In this document: piece by piece, positions 20,400-31,482 of the stretch
Position numbering within the stretch: position 1 is the first letter of the stretch
Layout: the number at the start of each line of letters is the position of its first letter
Origin: Apostichopus japonicus
Taxonomy: Eukaryota; Echinodermata; Holothuroidea; Aspidochirotida; Stichopodidae
Assembly (NCBI RefSeq): GCF_037975245.1
Contig: NC_092572.1
Span: 21,008,489 to 21,068,488, forward strand
Length of the DNA stretch: 60,000 bases
Reading direction: 5' to 3'
Translations under genes and position numbers: made by a program
Notes under the pieces: generated by a model
The model's input: the letters and a program-made list of their open reading frames with translations, nothing else
The model's database searches: none
What the model was told of the DNA's origin: nothing

Positions 20400-20790
20400 A
20401 TGATGACCATGTCAGTTTTTTTCTCCATAAAATAAAAACAACCAGCATAACGTTTTTTGAAAATTGTACTTTATATAGAATGAATGAAATCATTTTAAAT
20501 GCCTCAGGTCCACAGCAAAAACAGAACACCAGTCGTCCAGCTCAGAGGAGCAAAAAACTTAAGAAGGATGACGGCAGAAAAGCTGCACCCGCCAAGCATA
20601 TTGAACCGGACATTAGGAACATGGCTATGATGGATCGGTTTTCAGGATTGATGGACGCCATCCAGCCAACTGGATACCCTATCCTTGGTTCAACTATTGC
20701 GATGAATTCCGGCAGGTACGTGGTCGGTGTGAACGGCTCGATCCTTACATACTTACATTCATTTCTCGAAACAACTAAAAACTGTTGATG
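20400..20790 (+). repeat. First copy of a duplicated AKHIEPDIRNMAMM-coding segment
   Basis: From AAATAAAAACAACCAGCATA to about 20700 this segment is repeated at 20950-21200, roughly 85% identical by eye. The longest frame encodes GPQQKQNTSRPAQRSKKLKK and then AKHIEPDIRNMAMMDRFSGL. No protein family is recognised. A microsatellite (AC)n lies upstream near 20061. Confidence 0.55.
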
Positions 20791-20949
20791 ACCCATTTTT
20801 CTCCCTTTCACTTTTCGGGAAAATCGTTTCAATTTTTAGGCAAATCGTAAACTGTCTCCCCCCTAAAAAAAAGAAAGAAAAACAAACAACTTAGGCTTAC
20901 ATGATATTGATTATAGCTAAACGAAGAAGGAAAGCTATATCGGGAATTA

Positions 20950-21260
20950 AAATAAAAACAACCAACATAACGTCTTTTAAAAATTGTACTTTTTATTGAA
21001 TGAATGAAACCATTTCAAATGCCTCAGCTCCACAGCCAAAAGAGAACACGAGTCTTCCAGCTCAGAGGAGCAAAAAAACTGAACAAAGATGACGTCAGAA
21101 AAGCTGCACCAGCCAAACACATTGAACCTGACATAAGAAACATGGCTATGATGACTGGGTTCTCAGGGTTGATGGATGCCATCCATCCACATTGCAACCA
21201 TCCAGCCAACTGGATTCCCTTTCCTCGGTGCTTGCCGAAAGCAGAGAGGAACTAGAAGGA
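20950..21260 (+). repeat. Second copy of the duplicated segment
   Basis: Matches 20400-20700 through AAAAACAACCAACATAACGT and the AKHIEPDIRNMAMM coding stretch, but with a frameshift between the SKK and DDVRK codons. It runs directly into the coiled-coil exon that follows, so the second copy may be the ancestral location. Confidence 0.55.
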
Positions 21261-21540
21261 CTGGAGACTAAGTCGGAAAAGATAACAAGGTTGGAGGATC
21301 AGGTTGAAGATGAAATATCAAAAGTCTTGGAGCTGCAGTTAAAGCTGATTGAGAAGGGTATGTGTTTATGAACCTATCACTGGTATTTCTTTTCTGTTTC
21401 AACCCCAATTATCAGATGCAGAGGAAATACCAGATGATGTGAAGTACCACATATCTTCATTGATGAGCAAGTTTCAGAGTCAAGGTGCCAGCAAAACATC
21501 ATTTGGAAGACTAAGCAGATCAAACATTGTTGTTAATTGT
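21200..21540 (+). CDS. Two-exon coiled-coil fragment, unrecognised
   Basis: An exon ending at 21357 encodes LDSLSSVLAESREELEGLET, then a heptad-like Glu/Lys/Leu stretch to KLIEK, followed by a GTATGTG donor. A second exon begins at 21416 after a pyrimidine tract and TCAG, with matching phase, reading AEEIPDDVKYHISSLMSKFQ and SKTSFGRLSR. The splice pair and open frames suggest a real, perhaps partial, gene. The upstream edge is affected by the frameshifted duplicate at 20950-21200. Confidence 0.42.
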
Positions 21541-21934
21541 TACCATCCCAGTGTTAATGATGCAGATCTTCTTCCCACATCTCCACTGCAATGCCTACTC
21601 CCACTGACGCCACCAAATTTGCAGACGGAACAATCTACTTCACAACCAGTACCACCACCAATAATATCAGCAAAATCACAATCACCTTACTTTGGACTTC
21701 ATTACCATTCTATTCTCATTACCATAGTATTATCTAAATTGTAAAGCTTGTGTTCAATTTAATTTTCAGCCACTAATAGTCGACCCAGAAAACAATGGTC
21801 GATTTGCAAGTGTCAAAGTTGACATATACAAATTGTATCAGCTGGAGCAGTACGCTGTTATCCCTGCCACCTGCTAAATGGTATAATGAAACTAGTGTTT
21901 TCTCAGTTGGAGCTGACGTCGTGTTCCGGTTTGG

Positions 21935-22110
21935 GACTGGGCGGAGTATCATTTGCATAACCAATGCCGGTATTTTCAACGAGAGCTCCGAAGATCTGGA
22001 GCGTACCTAATGTATGAGTTTGAGGTCCAATTATGACGCTGATTTGACAACGAAGCTTACAAATTTGAGTAACTTTTAGGGACTAAGCTTGGTGAAAAGT
22101 AAAGGCGTAG
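21935..22110 (+). repeat. Second copy of the SGAYLMYE-coding repeat
   Basis: GGCGGAGTATCATTTGCATA through GCGTACCTAATGTATGAGTT matches the third copy at 22445 almost exactly for about 90 bases and the first copy at 19900 less well. The reading frame is broken (AATTATGACGC introduces a stop). Confidence 0.55.
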
Positions 22111-22439
22111 GCACGTCATGTGTGGGGTTCATGATTCTGTGAACGTATGCCCTCACCAAATCCAAAAGAACATAACCATGGATTATTTCAGAGAATCTTT
22201 TGCAGCAGAAGTAGCCAGGATATCGAGAATAACAGCTCTGGATACTTTCTTACACCGACACAGTGAAAGAGTGGATCTGACGATCAAAGCTCTCTACATC
22301 GGGGGATAGTGTCAGGAGGGGGACGACAGCGGGAATGATACCGACGACGCTGGTGTCTTCAAAATGCTGGTGTAATCGGACGGGCGTGTTTACGCAAATA
22401 ATCAACTGAATAGGAAGAGGGAGATGCCCCTGCAGGTAC

Positions 22440-22606
22440 TGGACGACTGGGCGGAGTATCATTTGCATAACCAATGCCGGTATTTTCAACGACAACTCCG
22501 AAAGTCTGGGGCGTACCTAATGTATGAGTTTAAGGTCAAATTAAGACGTTGGTTTGACGACGACGACGAGAGAGAGAGAGAATCTTATCTAATATTGCAT
22601 ATTTAA
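22440..22606 (+). repeat. Third copy of the SGAYLMYE-coding repeat
   Basis: Encodes DDWAEYHLHNQCRYFQRQLR, then KSGAYLMYEFKVKLRRWFDD, and ends in a (GA)n run. The preceding bases (22180-22310) encode FRESFAAEVARISRITALDT, unrecognised. The three copies share the block GxYFQRQLRxSGAYLMxE. Confidence 0.5.
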
Positions 22607-24266
22607 AATCATCTACATATTCATGAAATCTTTGAATGCAATTGGCATGTAACACAAGTTTACAAAATGACACCGAGAGAGAAGGAACAACATGGAAAAG
22701 TGAACACTGGTAGACATGCACACTCACAAATACCAACACACAATGAAACAGACACAAATACATCCAGTAGAAAGAGCTGAGCCCGACACAGAAAACAATG
22801 TAAACCAAGGAAAACCAATAAAAGCGAAGCCCACTACGTGGTTGCCACACCTTGAGCTGAGTGAAGCTGAATGTTAATACTACTGGAAAGGAAGTGGTTG
22901 AACGATTTGGTCATCAATGCACGGCAGGGCAGAACATATTTAAGGACGCTTCTGGGGTTGGAGGGTTGCAAAATACGTTCCTAATGCAATGTTCTGGGTT
23001 TGTGGCAGAATCCTGTGAATTTGTCTAGGTATTGAACTTGATATCCCATTGGATAGTTCTCAGCAACATCGGCATGACAGGCCCAAATGTACGTATTTTT
23101 CATAGTAAGGTGCCTAATTGACTATCGTACCCACTGGGTATCGTGAAAGCTGCCGTCTGTCTCTTGCAGATAAAAGATGACCATGACAGAAATGTGGTTC
23201 TCCTTGTGAGGATTTTGCCCTTGCTGCTTCACTTTGCACAGGACAAGATCCCACTAAACTTCATTATTATGAGGACGTCATCTGGCAGGGTGTTTTTGAA
23301 AACCTTTTCAATAGGCAAATTACACCTTTTGGTATAAAATCTACCCACGCACCGGGTTGTGACTAAAAGGATATACTGCACTTGCAGAAGGCCAGATGGG
23401 GAGAAAATGGCACATTGTGTAGAGTGTGAAGATTGGTTCGTAAAAGAGAATACCACACACACACATTCCCGAAGCAGCTGAGAAGTTAGCAGTAGTAGAA
23501 AGATTGCATTAAAGGATTTGATTTGACTTATTTCTCTCTTCGACACTCGTACATGATATGGCTCATACAAAAGGCGGTCAACATAGTAATACTTATGATA
23601 TGAACTACAGAAAAGTTGTTAGCACCAGTGAAAAGGGTAATTAACGTCAAGTTGAACTTCGACATTCTTGATGACACGGACAAAGGACACTCCACGTGAT
23701 AGTTTCAATTTGAATTTCACTCTGCAGTAACTTAACAGTCTGTTTCATTCCTTGTTCAATGTCGAACGAAGCTTTAAAAGGTGACTTTTTGCGATTGATG
23801 CTTATATCTGTAATTGGGAGCGATGGGTGGTGTAAGCATGGGAATGATGCCTGTAAATATATGGTATTGCTGTGAACCAGCTCCATGCCGGATCTTCAAA
23901 TTTGGTATGGATACCGTGGTAAATATATATATATATATATATATAATTTCCCAAATCCAAAGTCAGGTAAATTTGACAACAGAGGCCAAATTATCTTGCT
24001 TGTTTTTGTGGTCAGTGGTCCAAAGCAGTCCTAGTATGAAAACCTCTTTGCGAGAAAACTAAACATGAAGAGTGGTTTTTAAATGGCATATTTCTTGCAT
24101 GCCTTATTCGTAGATGAAAGCTCCAATTACTGTCTCTAAAACCAAGTTTCGAAGATAACTAACTTTTGTAGCACTGCTCGTGTTAGGGTATGAGTGAGAC
24201 GACTAGTAAACGCCCGATCCAAAGGAAGGAAGTTCGAACTGTCATATTGGTATGTATAAGTGTGTG
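22607..24266. other. No recognisable gene; one AT microsatellite
   Basis: An (AT)n run lies at about 23923-23945. ORFs at 23143-23337 and 23229-23570 have no recognised domain. Confidence 0.45.
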
Positions 24267-24346
24267 TGCTTTTTACGTGCTAAGAAAACGGACACGGTCC
24301 AAAGGTCAACAGAACTAAAAACAATCCCAGTCTGTAAAATAACAAC
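24267..24346 (-). mobile_element. 5'-truncated Tx1-type LINE 3' end, variant B
   Basis: TGCTTTTTACGTGCTAAGAA, then ACGGACACGGTCCAAAGGTC, matches the start of the copies at 27440 and 31483. It is the reverse-strand 3' terminus (…CACGTAAAAAGCA) of the LINE family that dominates 27-31 kb. Confidence 0.65.
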
Positions 24347-25511
24347 CATGTATGACCATGTATGAGTACCACATTTAGTACAAGAAGCCCATTGTTTTGG
24401 TTGATATCAAAGTTCATTCGTGGTCACAACCAGCCTTGTTGGAGGTCAATTGTCAATCTGGAATCAACATTTTGTGAACCTTGCTAACTTGATATCTTAA
24501 GAATAAAAGTTTGGACAGACCTCGAGCTTGGTATGTGCTACATTGAGTAAATGTAACCTAGAATGTCTTTGGTAGAGATCATGGTTATAGTGGTTCAGCA
24601 TGATGGGCGGTAAGTTTCCGCTTCAGCCCTCAGCTGTCGACTATATTACTTAACTGAAGTATGCTGTTCATATAACGATGCAGTTTTGCTTTCTTCTTTT
24701 TATCGAAATGTGTTATGTAGATTGTCAGTGCTGAGGATATGAATAATTGCTCTAATGTTAAATTGCTTAGGACATCATCACAGGTTAAATTACGAAAATT
24801 GCAAAATCTTGTCCAAAGCAAATCTGAAACTATCCACTAATAACCAAGCAATGTGATTGCGGTGTAATTTTTAATGGTTTCATGTAAATTGGATATGAAC
24901 TTAATTTCCGAAGCCGTATGATGTTATACTTAAATATAATTAAATATAGAGTAAAGCTAGCAATAACAACTTGCTTCACCAGCAGGCACCAATGAGTCGG
25001 GCGACTCCGGTGATACCCTCCAGCGTTTGGATGTCGTTTATCATGTGATGCAAACACCAGCACATGATTTACGGGGGGACCTGCAGCTAAGCATTGTTAA
25101 AATTGTGTTAGTCATTTTACCTACAGACTTTTCATCTGTTTCACATAAAATATTATGCAGTAGCAACAAAGATGTATTAATTGAGGTTAAGAGATGTAGC
25201 TGCATTTTTCAAACGACATTCACTGAGACAATACCTACGCAGGTACTCGTTAAGCTTAGCTTTAAATTGCATGGTTTCGATAGCTTTCATTCGGATTACT
25301 TTTTGAAATTCATTTTACGGAACTTTGATTCTTTTATTCTTCGTGCAGATTATTTGAACACAATGGCTAAGAGACTCTACACAGCTGGACTGCGCCGAGG
25401 TGTTAAATTTGTTTAAGGAATTTATAATTTTTGCTTTTTAACATGACCTATGCCAGCTAATTATCTAAACTTGGTAAGTTAAATATTAATCTATTTTTAC
25501 TTCCCTTAAAT
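24347..25511. other. No recognisable gene; may contain a decayed LTR
   Basis: The primer-binding-site-like sequence at 25512 implies an LTR just upstream, but I could not define its start or a second copy. Confidence 0.35.
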
Positions 25512-25524
25512 TGGTGACCCCGAC
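25512..25524 (+). promoter_or_regulatory. Retrotransposon primer-binding-site-like sequence
   Basis: TGGTGACCCCGAC immediately follows an AT-rich stretch and precedes gag by about 100 bases. TGGTGACCCCGAC is a common primer binding site at the 3' edge of 5' LTRs in metazoan Ty3/gypsy elements. Confidence 0.5.
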
Positions 25525-25627
25525 CACGTCATGGCGATCGCTTGTATTTTCGTTGGGATTTGTTTTGCCAGTTTATCTATTCCCTTCAAATGTCTACGAA
25601 TGGTCACGTAGAAAGAGCCGAAAATCA

Positions 25628-26188
25628 ATGGCAACTGTTAACATTAAACTCCCATCATATTGGCCAACGGATCCTCTGTTGTGGTTTGCACAAGCAGAGG
25701 CTCTGAAAGACACGTTAATAAAGCGTACCGCCGTCTCAGAGCAACAACGCCTACAGCAACTCATGAACGAGGTCACGTTAGGTGCAACAAAACCGTCCCA
25801 ATTATTGCGACATATGCAACAATTATTAGGGGTTAGGAAGCTCGAGGAATCTATCCTCATACAACTCGTCCTCGCTTCTAGCAGCGATGACGTCAAGCTA
25901 GAACAGCTCGCTTAGTCGGCTGACAAAGCTGTAGCAACCACTACACCGGAGGTCTCTAACATACAACGTTTAGAACAACAGGTTGAGCGTCTGTCGAAGC
26001 AGCTTGATGACCTGTCAATGCAGCAAAGCCGAAGTCTGTCTAGTTCACGCAAGCGCGTGGATTCCCCCGCAGCCAGCGGGAAATGCTGGTGCCATCGCAC
26101 GTGTGGCGACAAATCACACAAATGCCGTCAGCCGTGCTTGGAAAATACCTTTTACCACAGAGCCCGAGACGAGTTGGAAGGCTTTTAA
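25628..26188 (+). pseudogene. Ty3/gypsy gag (capsid plus zinc knuckle), one in-frame stop and internal deletion
   Basis: From the ATG at 25628 the frame reads KLPSYWPTDPLLWFAQAEA, then QQRLQQLMNEVTLGATKPSQ, LLRHMQQLLG, and a terminal CWCHRTCGDKSHKCRQPC zinc knuckle. These are the capsid and nucleocapsid blocks of a widespread animal Ty3/gypsy gag. Relative to that family about 60 residues between the LWFAQAEA and LIKRT blocks are missing. The frame contains a single TAG at 25913-25915 and otherwise stays open to TAA at 26186. No protease or RT follows, so the element is a 5' fragment. Confidence 0.65.
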
Positions 26189-26583
26189 TATAAGGAAACT
26201 ATCTGCATCAAGTAAAATAAAACTGAAGAGTGTAGTGTCTTCATACTCTTTTTTGGCCTCCATTTTTATGTACTGGTTTGTAATAATTGTTGCTAATGCT
26301 ACACAGCCCAGCCAAGAAGGTTGAGATGAAATGTTGGAGGAACAGTAAATAAGTTAAGCAGTAACCACTTTTGAACGCACTGTTTCACCAAAATGGGCTA
26401 TGAACTCACAACTGCTCTGTCCAGTTGGTTACCAGGAACCTTTCTCACGCTTTTTTATCCTTCTCATTTCGCTTGTTTCCTGATAATATTTTGCAATTTA
26501 AAGAGGAATAAAATGAAAATTCACTAATTTCAAAACAATTCATGTATTGAAATCATGGGCATACTTTCTATTATTCCATACAG

Positions 26584-26830
26584 ATTCATATAACAAGGCA
26601 GGCTGAAGATGAGTCAGACCTACAGACTGAAGATGAGGAAGTAACCATACAACGTTATATTGTTGAAAGCTCAAGTGATGAGGACTTTCCTGCCTCACCA
26701 AAGCGACCGAGACCACCATCATTTCCATCAAGTTTAACACAAGTTACTCAGTTTGCTCGATCTCCTGCCCCACCACACTCTCCAACCTCATCAGGCTTCC
26801 CAAACACAACTTCACAACAGTGGACAATAG
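26584..26830 (+). CDS. Acidic, Ser/Pro-rich exon-like ORF, unrecognised
   Basis: Preceded by a TTCCATACAG acceptor-like sequence. Reads ITRQAEDESDLQTEDEEVTI, then SSSDEDFPASPKRPRPPSFP. Acidic and Ser/Pro-rich linkers of this type occur near the N-terminus of many transposase-derived and SAMD3-like proteins, but no domain is present. Low confidence that it is a real exon. Confidence 0.28.
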
Positions 26831-27054
26831 TGTGGCGTCTTCTTTCCAGTTCCCTGGAAATGTTCTTTTAGTCGAATTGAAACCCAACTAAGCATGTATT
26901 GATGCTGTGAAAATATGGAAAAATAACAATTTCTTAAAACTAAATGAAGATAAACAGAACTAATTGTTTTCAAGAGCCATTCCGACCGAATATTATCTGT
27001 GGACAACATCTTTCCGAATTGGGTAATAACGATATACATCCAACCTCCCCAATA

Positions 27055-27430
27055 AACGTAATCTTGGCGCTTACTTTGACACCCATCTTACTATGGTCCA
27101 TCAACTTGGCTGCATTTGCAAATTATCTTTTTATCACCTGCGGCAGGTTGGTCAAGTAAGAAAATATCTAGATAGAGAATCATATGAAAAACTTGTCCAT
27201 GCTACCATTTCTAGTAGGCTTCATTATTCAAACTCTTTTATATGGAGCAACCTTGTCACAACTAGCAAGATTGCAAACGATTGAGAATACAGCTGCTTTA
27301 ATTGTTACTGGATTACCTAGATTTAACAGCATCAACCCTACACTTATCGATCTACACTGGCTTCCAGTTAACGCTTGGATTGACTATATTACACCCGAAT
27401 ATCTTCACGACCTTATCCAGAGCGAACAAC
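27055..27430 (+). pseudogene. Non-LTR retrotransposon RT C-terminal fragment (CR1/L2-like)
   Basis: Frame 1 reads NLGAYFDTHLTMVHQL, then CKLSFYHLRQVGQVRKYLDR and LVHATISSRLHYSNSF. After a frameshift near 27255 a second frame reads ENTAALIVTGLPRFNSINPT and LIDLHWLPVN. This block order is the thumb/C-terminal part of CR1/L2-type reverse transcriptases, downstream of the catalytic motif. Endonuclease and palm are absent. Confidence 0.65.
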
Positions 27431-27439
27431 GGATAGACA

Positions 27440-29165
27440 TGCTTTTTACGTGCAAAGAAAAAACGGACACGGACCAAAGGTCAACAAAACCAAAAACAAT
27501 TCCAGTCTGTTTAACAACCACCATAAACCCAACTGAAAACCCACAAACAGAAATCTCTCAGTCACCCACAAATGCATTCAATGCAGCGTTCAACGCGACA
27601 TGAAATGGACACGGACCCAAAGGCCAACAGAACCAAAACAATAACGCTACACAAACCAGCCCCAAAAAGCCAACTCCAAACAGACCCCCCTCCAACCCAT
27701 ATTATGTAACGACCACACAACCCCCCCCCCCCCACACACCTGAAAAATAACCCACTCCAAAACTTCATCCGGGGTACGCCGTCCTGATGGTAGACAACAG
27801 GCCTGCGCATTACCTGCGAAGTTTTCCCAATATGGGTCTTTTCAGGCCCCTGGCAGTGTTCCCCCTTTTCTTACGAGGGAGCAGAGTTCTTAGCTTCTCG
27901 TCATTGATCGAGTGGACCTCCCTGTTAGGAACAGGAGGTCCACTAGCAACCATCGTGTCCGGTATAACGGAAGCGGCTGCGGGTAGGGTGGAAGGGCCAC
28001 TCGAGTCAATGAGATCAGTGGCCTGTTTCGTCTCATCAAACCAATCGGAGGACTCCTTAGCCACAACTAATAAGGCTGTAGTGCAGTCCTCCATTGGCGA
28101 GTCAGATTTTGGGCCACTCAATGTCTCTTGGGCCGGTTGACTCGGGGTCAACTAGTATCAACGATAGCGGGCGAAGCTACCGGTAAACCGGGAACAAGCG
28201 GAATCCTACGCCGCATGCCACTCCGTTAGTACCATCTCCGCCGTTTTGTCCTGCTCTGCCTCAGTGGGCAGGCTGGCAGTCTCGATCAGGGGAGAGGTCG
28301 GACACGAAAGGGGGAACAAAGCCTCCACCGGGGCGCTAGTGTCGGACACTGGGGCGATGACAGGAGCATCAGGTGGTACGGTGTCAGAGGCCGGGACGGG
28401 GACCGCTTCAAACACGCCCGTAGCCACTCTCGCGGCGTATGAGCGGTCTGGGCATAGACGGGCCAGATGGCCCGTTTTCCCACACGAGTTACACACGATA
28501 TCCCCTTTACACTCGGCCAGGGTATGCCCAACCTGTAAACAGCGGCTACACCGCTTGTTCGGGCACAACCTGGCCTCATGCCCTTCCAGCCCACACCTCC
28601 AACAGTGCGAGGCTGGCCCGGATATGCAGTGTGGGCCCTGTGCCCATTAGCCCACAAGGTAGAGGGGATATCGGACTTGAGTTCGATTCTAACTCGTCTA
28701 GTCCCGGTCTTGACACCTTTACATTGAAGGAATTCCGGCTCCTCGTAGCCGGTCACTTTCCCAAAACGCCCCAGTGTCCGCACAACAACCCCTCCAACAC
28801 ATGGACGCCTCGGACGCGGGCAGCCTCCGAGGTAAAACGAACATCAAAACAATTCATACCCCGGAGAGGTTTACGCTGAAGCGCGTCAACCTCTCCAGGG
28901 ACTTTTAAACCAACAGAACGCAAAACTGAAAAAAACTTGTCCGGGGACGACCTTAGCCTCCCCCGAAAAACTCAACAATACGATTTTGCTGTCACGGCGA
29001 GCCGCCATGACAGCTAGGGGTGTGGCAAAGCCACGCACCTATACAAAAACCAAAACGAAAACAAACACTAACTGCAAACTAATGAAAGGCCAACGTAAAA
29101 ACACAAAAAGGTGTGGTGAAGTAAAGTGGAGAGCAGCCGAAAACACGTCCGCACTCCACGAGAAC
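27440..29165 (-). mobile_element. Tx1-type LINE derivative with 5'UTR, ORF1 and 3'UTR but no ORF2
   Basis: Read on the - strand: the 5' end near 29165 matches the 5' end of the full copy at about 45665 (CGTGGAG-type start, then a shared 30-base block). ORF1 starts at 29008 and decays to about 27810. The variant-B 3'UTR (27780-27440) follows directly, with its ACACGGACC(C)AAAGG(T/C)C motif twice (about 27470 and 27607), and ends TGCTTTTTACGTG at 27440. Endonuclease and reverse transcriptase sequence is completely missing between ORF1 and the 3'UTR. Confidence 0.68.
27810..29008 (-). pseudogene. LINE ORF1 (gag-like, CCHC zinc knuckles), decayed
   Basis: From the ATG at 29008 it starts MAARRDSKIV, parallel to MASRRDSKIV of the full copy at 45460. 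It continues through TGTRRVRIELKSDIPSTLWA and AHTAYPGQPR, then, after a one-base loss near 28620, C-x2-C-x4-H-x4-C type knuckles: GLEGHEARLCPNK, CSRCLQVGHTLAEC and CNSCGKTGHLARLCPDR. A Pro/Ala-rich tail follows. Three in-frame stops at about 28150-28208 separate a C-terminal block (28151-27810). RNA binding and RNP assembly is the usual role of such ORF1 proteins. A segment before the GKVTGYEE block is deleted relative to the full copy. Confidence 0.62.
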
Positions 29166-29505
29166 TGAACTGAACTGTTTGCTGGGAACTCGTTCCCAAT
29201 ACCTCTATGAACGTTCTGTTCATGTGACACGCACGAGAACCTTTGGTGATCGCAGATTGATTCACTTGAACTATATTCTAACGTGCTATTAAAAGTTACT
29301 TATTTTCTAAATGCTACACAGAAGTTCCTGGAAGATAACTTCTTTGGAGAAAAAACTTAACAATAACACAGGAGCAAGGAAAAACTGATAAGAATTGTTT
29401 GTGTTTTTATTGCACGTTTAAACGAAACTAGTAGTTGAAGCGTTCTATAGTTTAAGTTTTAAAGACTAAATGTAACTTGCTGTAATTTCGTGCTCGATCA
29501 ATTTC

Positions 29506-30292
29506 TGCTTTTTACGTGACCCGCCATGCGGGATACAAAACGTCACGGCCAAACGGCACTACCGAACCATCCCAATCTGGCAAACGAAACTCAGGTCAAG
29601 CGAGCCAAAAAAACATACGCCCGCCGACTTGCAAAGACAAAAACGCCCAACCCCCCCCCCCCCACTCAAACATTAAAAAAAACTACAAAAGGACGACCCG
29701 CACGCAGCGAAACGAAAAACCCCTCCCCAGCACACCAGCGTCTAAAAAAGGCAGCCCCAGATAAACGCCTTCAATTTGAAGGCGAATGTCAGACTTCACC
29801 GCCTCCAGGACTGGCAAATTTCCCCCTAAAAACCACATTACATCTATTCCGCCAAACATGTTTTTTTTTTACAATAGAGCAAACAAAAATGATGCGGTGC
29901 AACACTGCTACGGAACAAACTGGAGGGTCTACCCCATATGAAATAAAGCCCTGCCCTACCGACCAGTCTCCCGTAACACGGTCGTATGGAAAGCCATTTT
30001 AACATTTAATCGGGAATTTTAGATATCTGAAATTGTTTATTTCAAATATCTGAAATTGAATTCGAGATATCTTAAATAGATTTCGAGATATCTGAAATTG
30101 ATTTTAAGATATCTGCAATTATTTGTAGATATCATAAATAAATTGGAGATAATTTAATTTGAGATATCTCAAATTATTTCGAGATATCTGAAATTCCTTA
30201 TTAAATGTTAAAACGGCTTTCCATACGGTCGGTCCGGGTCTGGAACCACTCCCATGTGTTTACTGCAAAGCAACAATGCCAAAAAAGAGCGG
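29506..30292 (-). mobile_element. 5'-truncated Tx1-type LINE copy (interrupted by a MITE)
   Basis: Starts TGCTTTTTACGTGACCCGCC and runs collinear with 40829-41370 of the full copy: 3'UTR, then the C-terminal end of ORF2 as far as the GGTCGGTCC region. The MITE at 29985-30225 splits it, and the LINE resumes to about 30289. The next copy's 3' end begins at once, so the two are stacked head to tail. Confidence 0.7.
29985..30225. mobile_element. 241-bp MITE of GATATC repeats inserted in a LINE copy
   Basis: Ends TATGGAAAGCCATTTTAACA and its near-inverse (TGTTAAAACGGCTTTCCATA), about 37 bases with few mismatches. The flanks CGGTCG at 29979-29984 and 30226-30231 are identical, and the empty site is known from other LINE copies (for example ACGGTCGGTCC near 41306), so the insertion is exact to within a base or two. 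The interior is an array of GAGATATCTGAAATT units at about 18-28 base spacing, itself palindromic. Confidence 0.85.
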
Positions 30293-31482
30293 TGCTTTTT
30301 ACGTGACCCGTCATACGGGATACAAAACGTCACGGCCAAACGGCACTACCAAACCATCCCATTCTTACAAACGAACCTCAGGTCAAGCGAGCCAAAAAAG
30401 TACATATGCTCACCGACCTGCAGAGACAAAACGCCCAACCCCCCACTGAAATATTAAAAAACTACAAAAGGACGACCAGCACGCAGCGAAACAAAACACC
30501 CTTCCCCAGCACACCACCGTCCAAAAAAGGCAGCCCTAGATAAACGGCGAAAGTCAGACTTCACCGCCTCCAGGACTGCCTGCCAACTGGCAAATTTCCC
30601 CCTAAAAACAACATCACATCTATTCCTCCAAATAAGTTTTTTTTACAACAGAAGAAACATAAATAATACGCTGCGACACAGCAACGGAACAAACTGGAGG
30701 ATCTAATCCATATAAAACAAAACCCTGTCCTACCGACCAGGAACGGTCTCCCGTTAAACGGTCGGTCCAGGACTGAAACCACTCCCACAAGTTCAAAACA
30801 ATGGGGCAATGCCAAAAAACATGGGCAGTACTCTCTAAGCTGTCACAGCCGGTCCTCGGGCACAGTCCATCACCCAATCGCCAGTGATACCTTTTCAGAT
30901 TGGTCACCAAGGCACCGTGTGCAATTCTCCATGCAAGATCACGGAGCCTGCAACCATTCAGTCTTGAATGCACCGAACGCCATACTTCGACAGGATGACG
31001 TCCCTGTACAAAAATTGCATTCAAGGCCCTATCCGGCAAGGAACTGAGAACGAGGGCCGGCCGTGACAGGTCAACAGGGGGTAACTCAATAAGAGCGGAG
31101 CAAATGACATGCACCACTCTGCTTGGTGTGCTACTATGCGGTTCTCTGTTGCTAAACAGCGCCGGAACCCATCGACGCAAGTGCAACCCGCCCCAAAAAC
31201 GTACAAAATATGAACAAGGCAACCCTGGGTCAGTTACCGCTACAAACAATTGCTTAAATAACAAACAAGTTAACTTACTTCCCAGATGAACCACCCCTAG
31301 TCCCCCCTTCTCCAGTTTTTGGTACAATATCGCCCTCTTGACCAGCTCTGTACTCTCTAAGCTGTCACAGCCGGTCCTAGGGCACAGTCCATCACCCAAT
31401 CGCCAATGATATCTTTTTAGGTTGGTCACCAAGGCACCGTGTGCAACTCTCCATGCGAGATCACGGAGCCTGCAACCATTCG
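30293..31482 (-). mobile_element. 5'-truncated Tx1-type LINE copy with rearranged 5' junction
   Basis: Collinear with 40829-41880 of the full copy, encoding on the - strand the ORF2 C-terminal region: KRAILYQKLEKGG, LLFKQLFVAVTDPGLPCSYF, GCRLRDLAWRIAHGALVTNL, LGDGLCPRTGCDSLESTAHV and FWHCP. At 31350 the match jumps: 31351-31482 is a second copy of the GCRLRDLAWR-CDSLES segment already present at about 30824-30957. The junction shares only GTA with both sources. Confidence 0.7.

Noticed and set aside
27719-27733. CRISPR-like or other spaced repeat arrays
   Set aside because: No regularly spaced direct repeats with unique spacers were found; this is a C-run in a LINE 3'UTR.
28439-28879. 146-codon + strand ORF
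   Set aside because: Shadow of LINE ORF1 (- strand zinc-knuckle protein).
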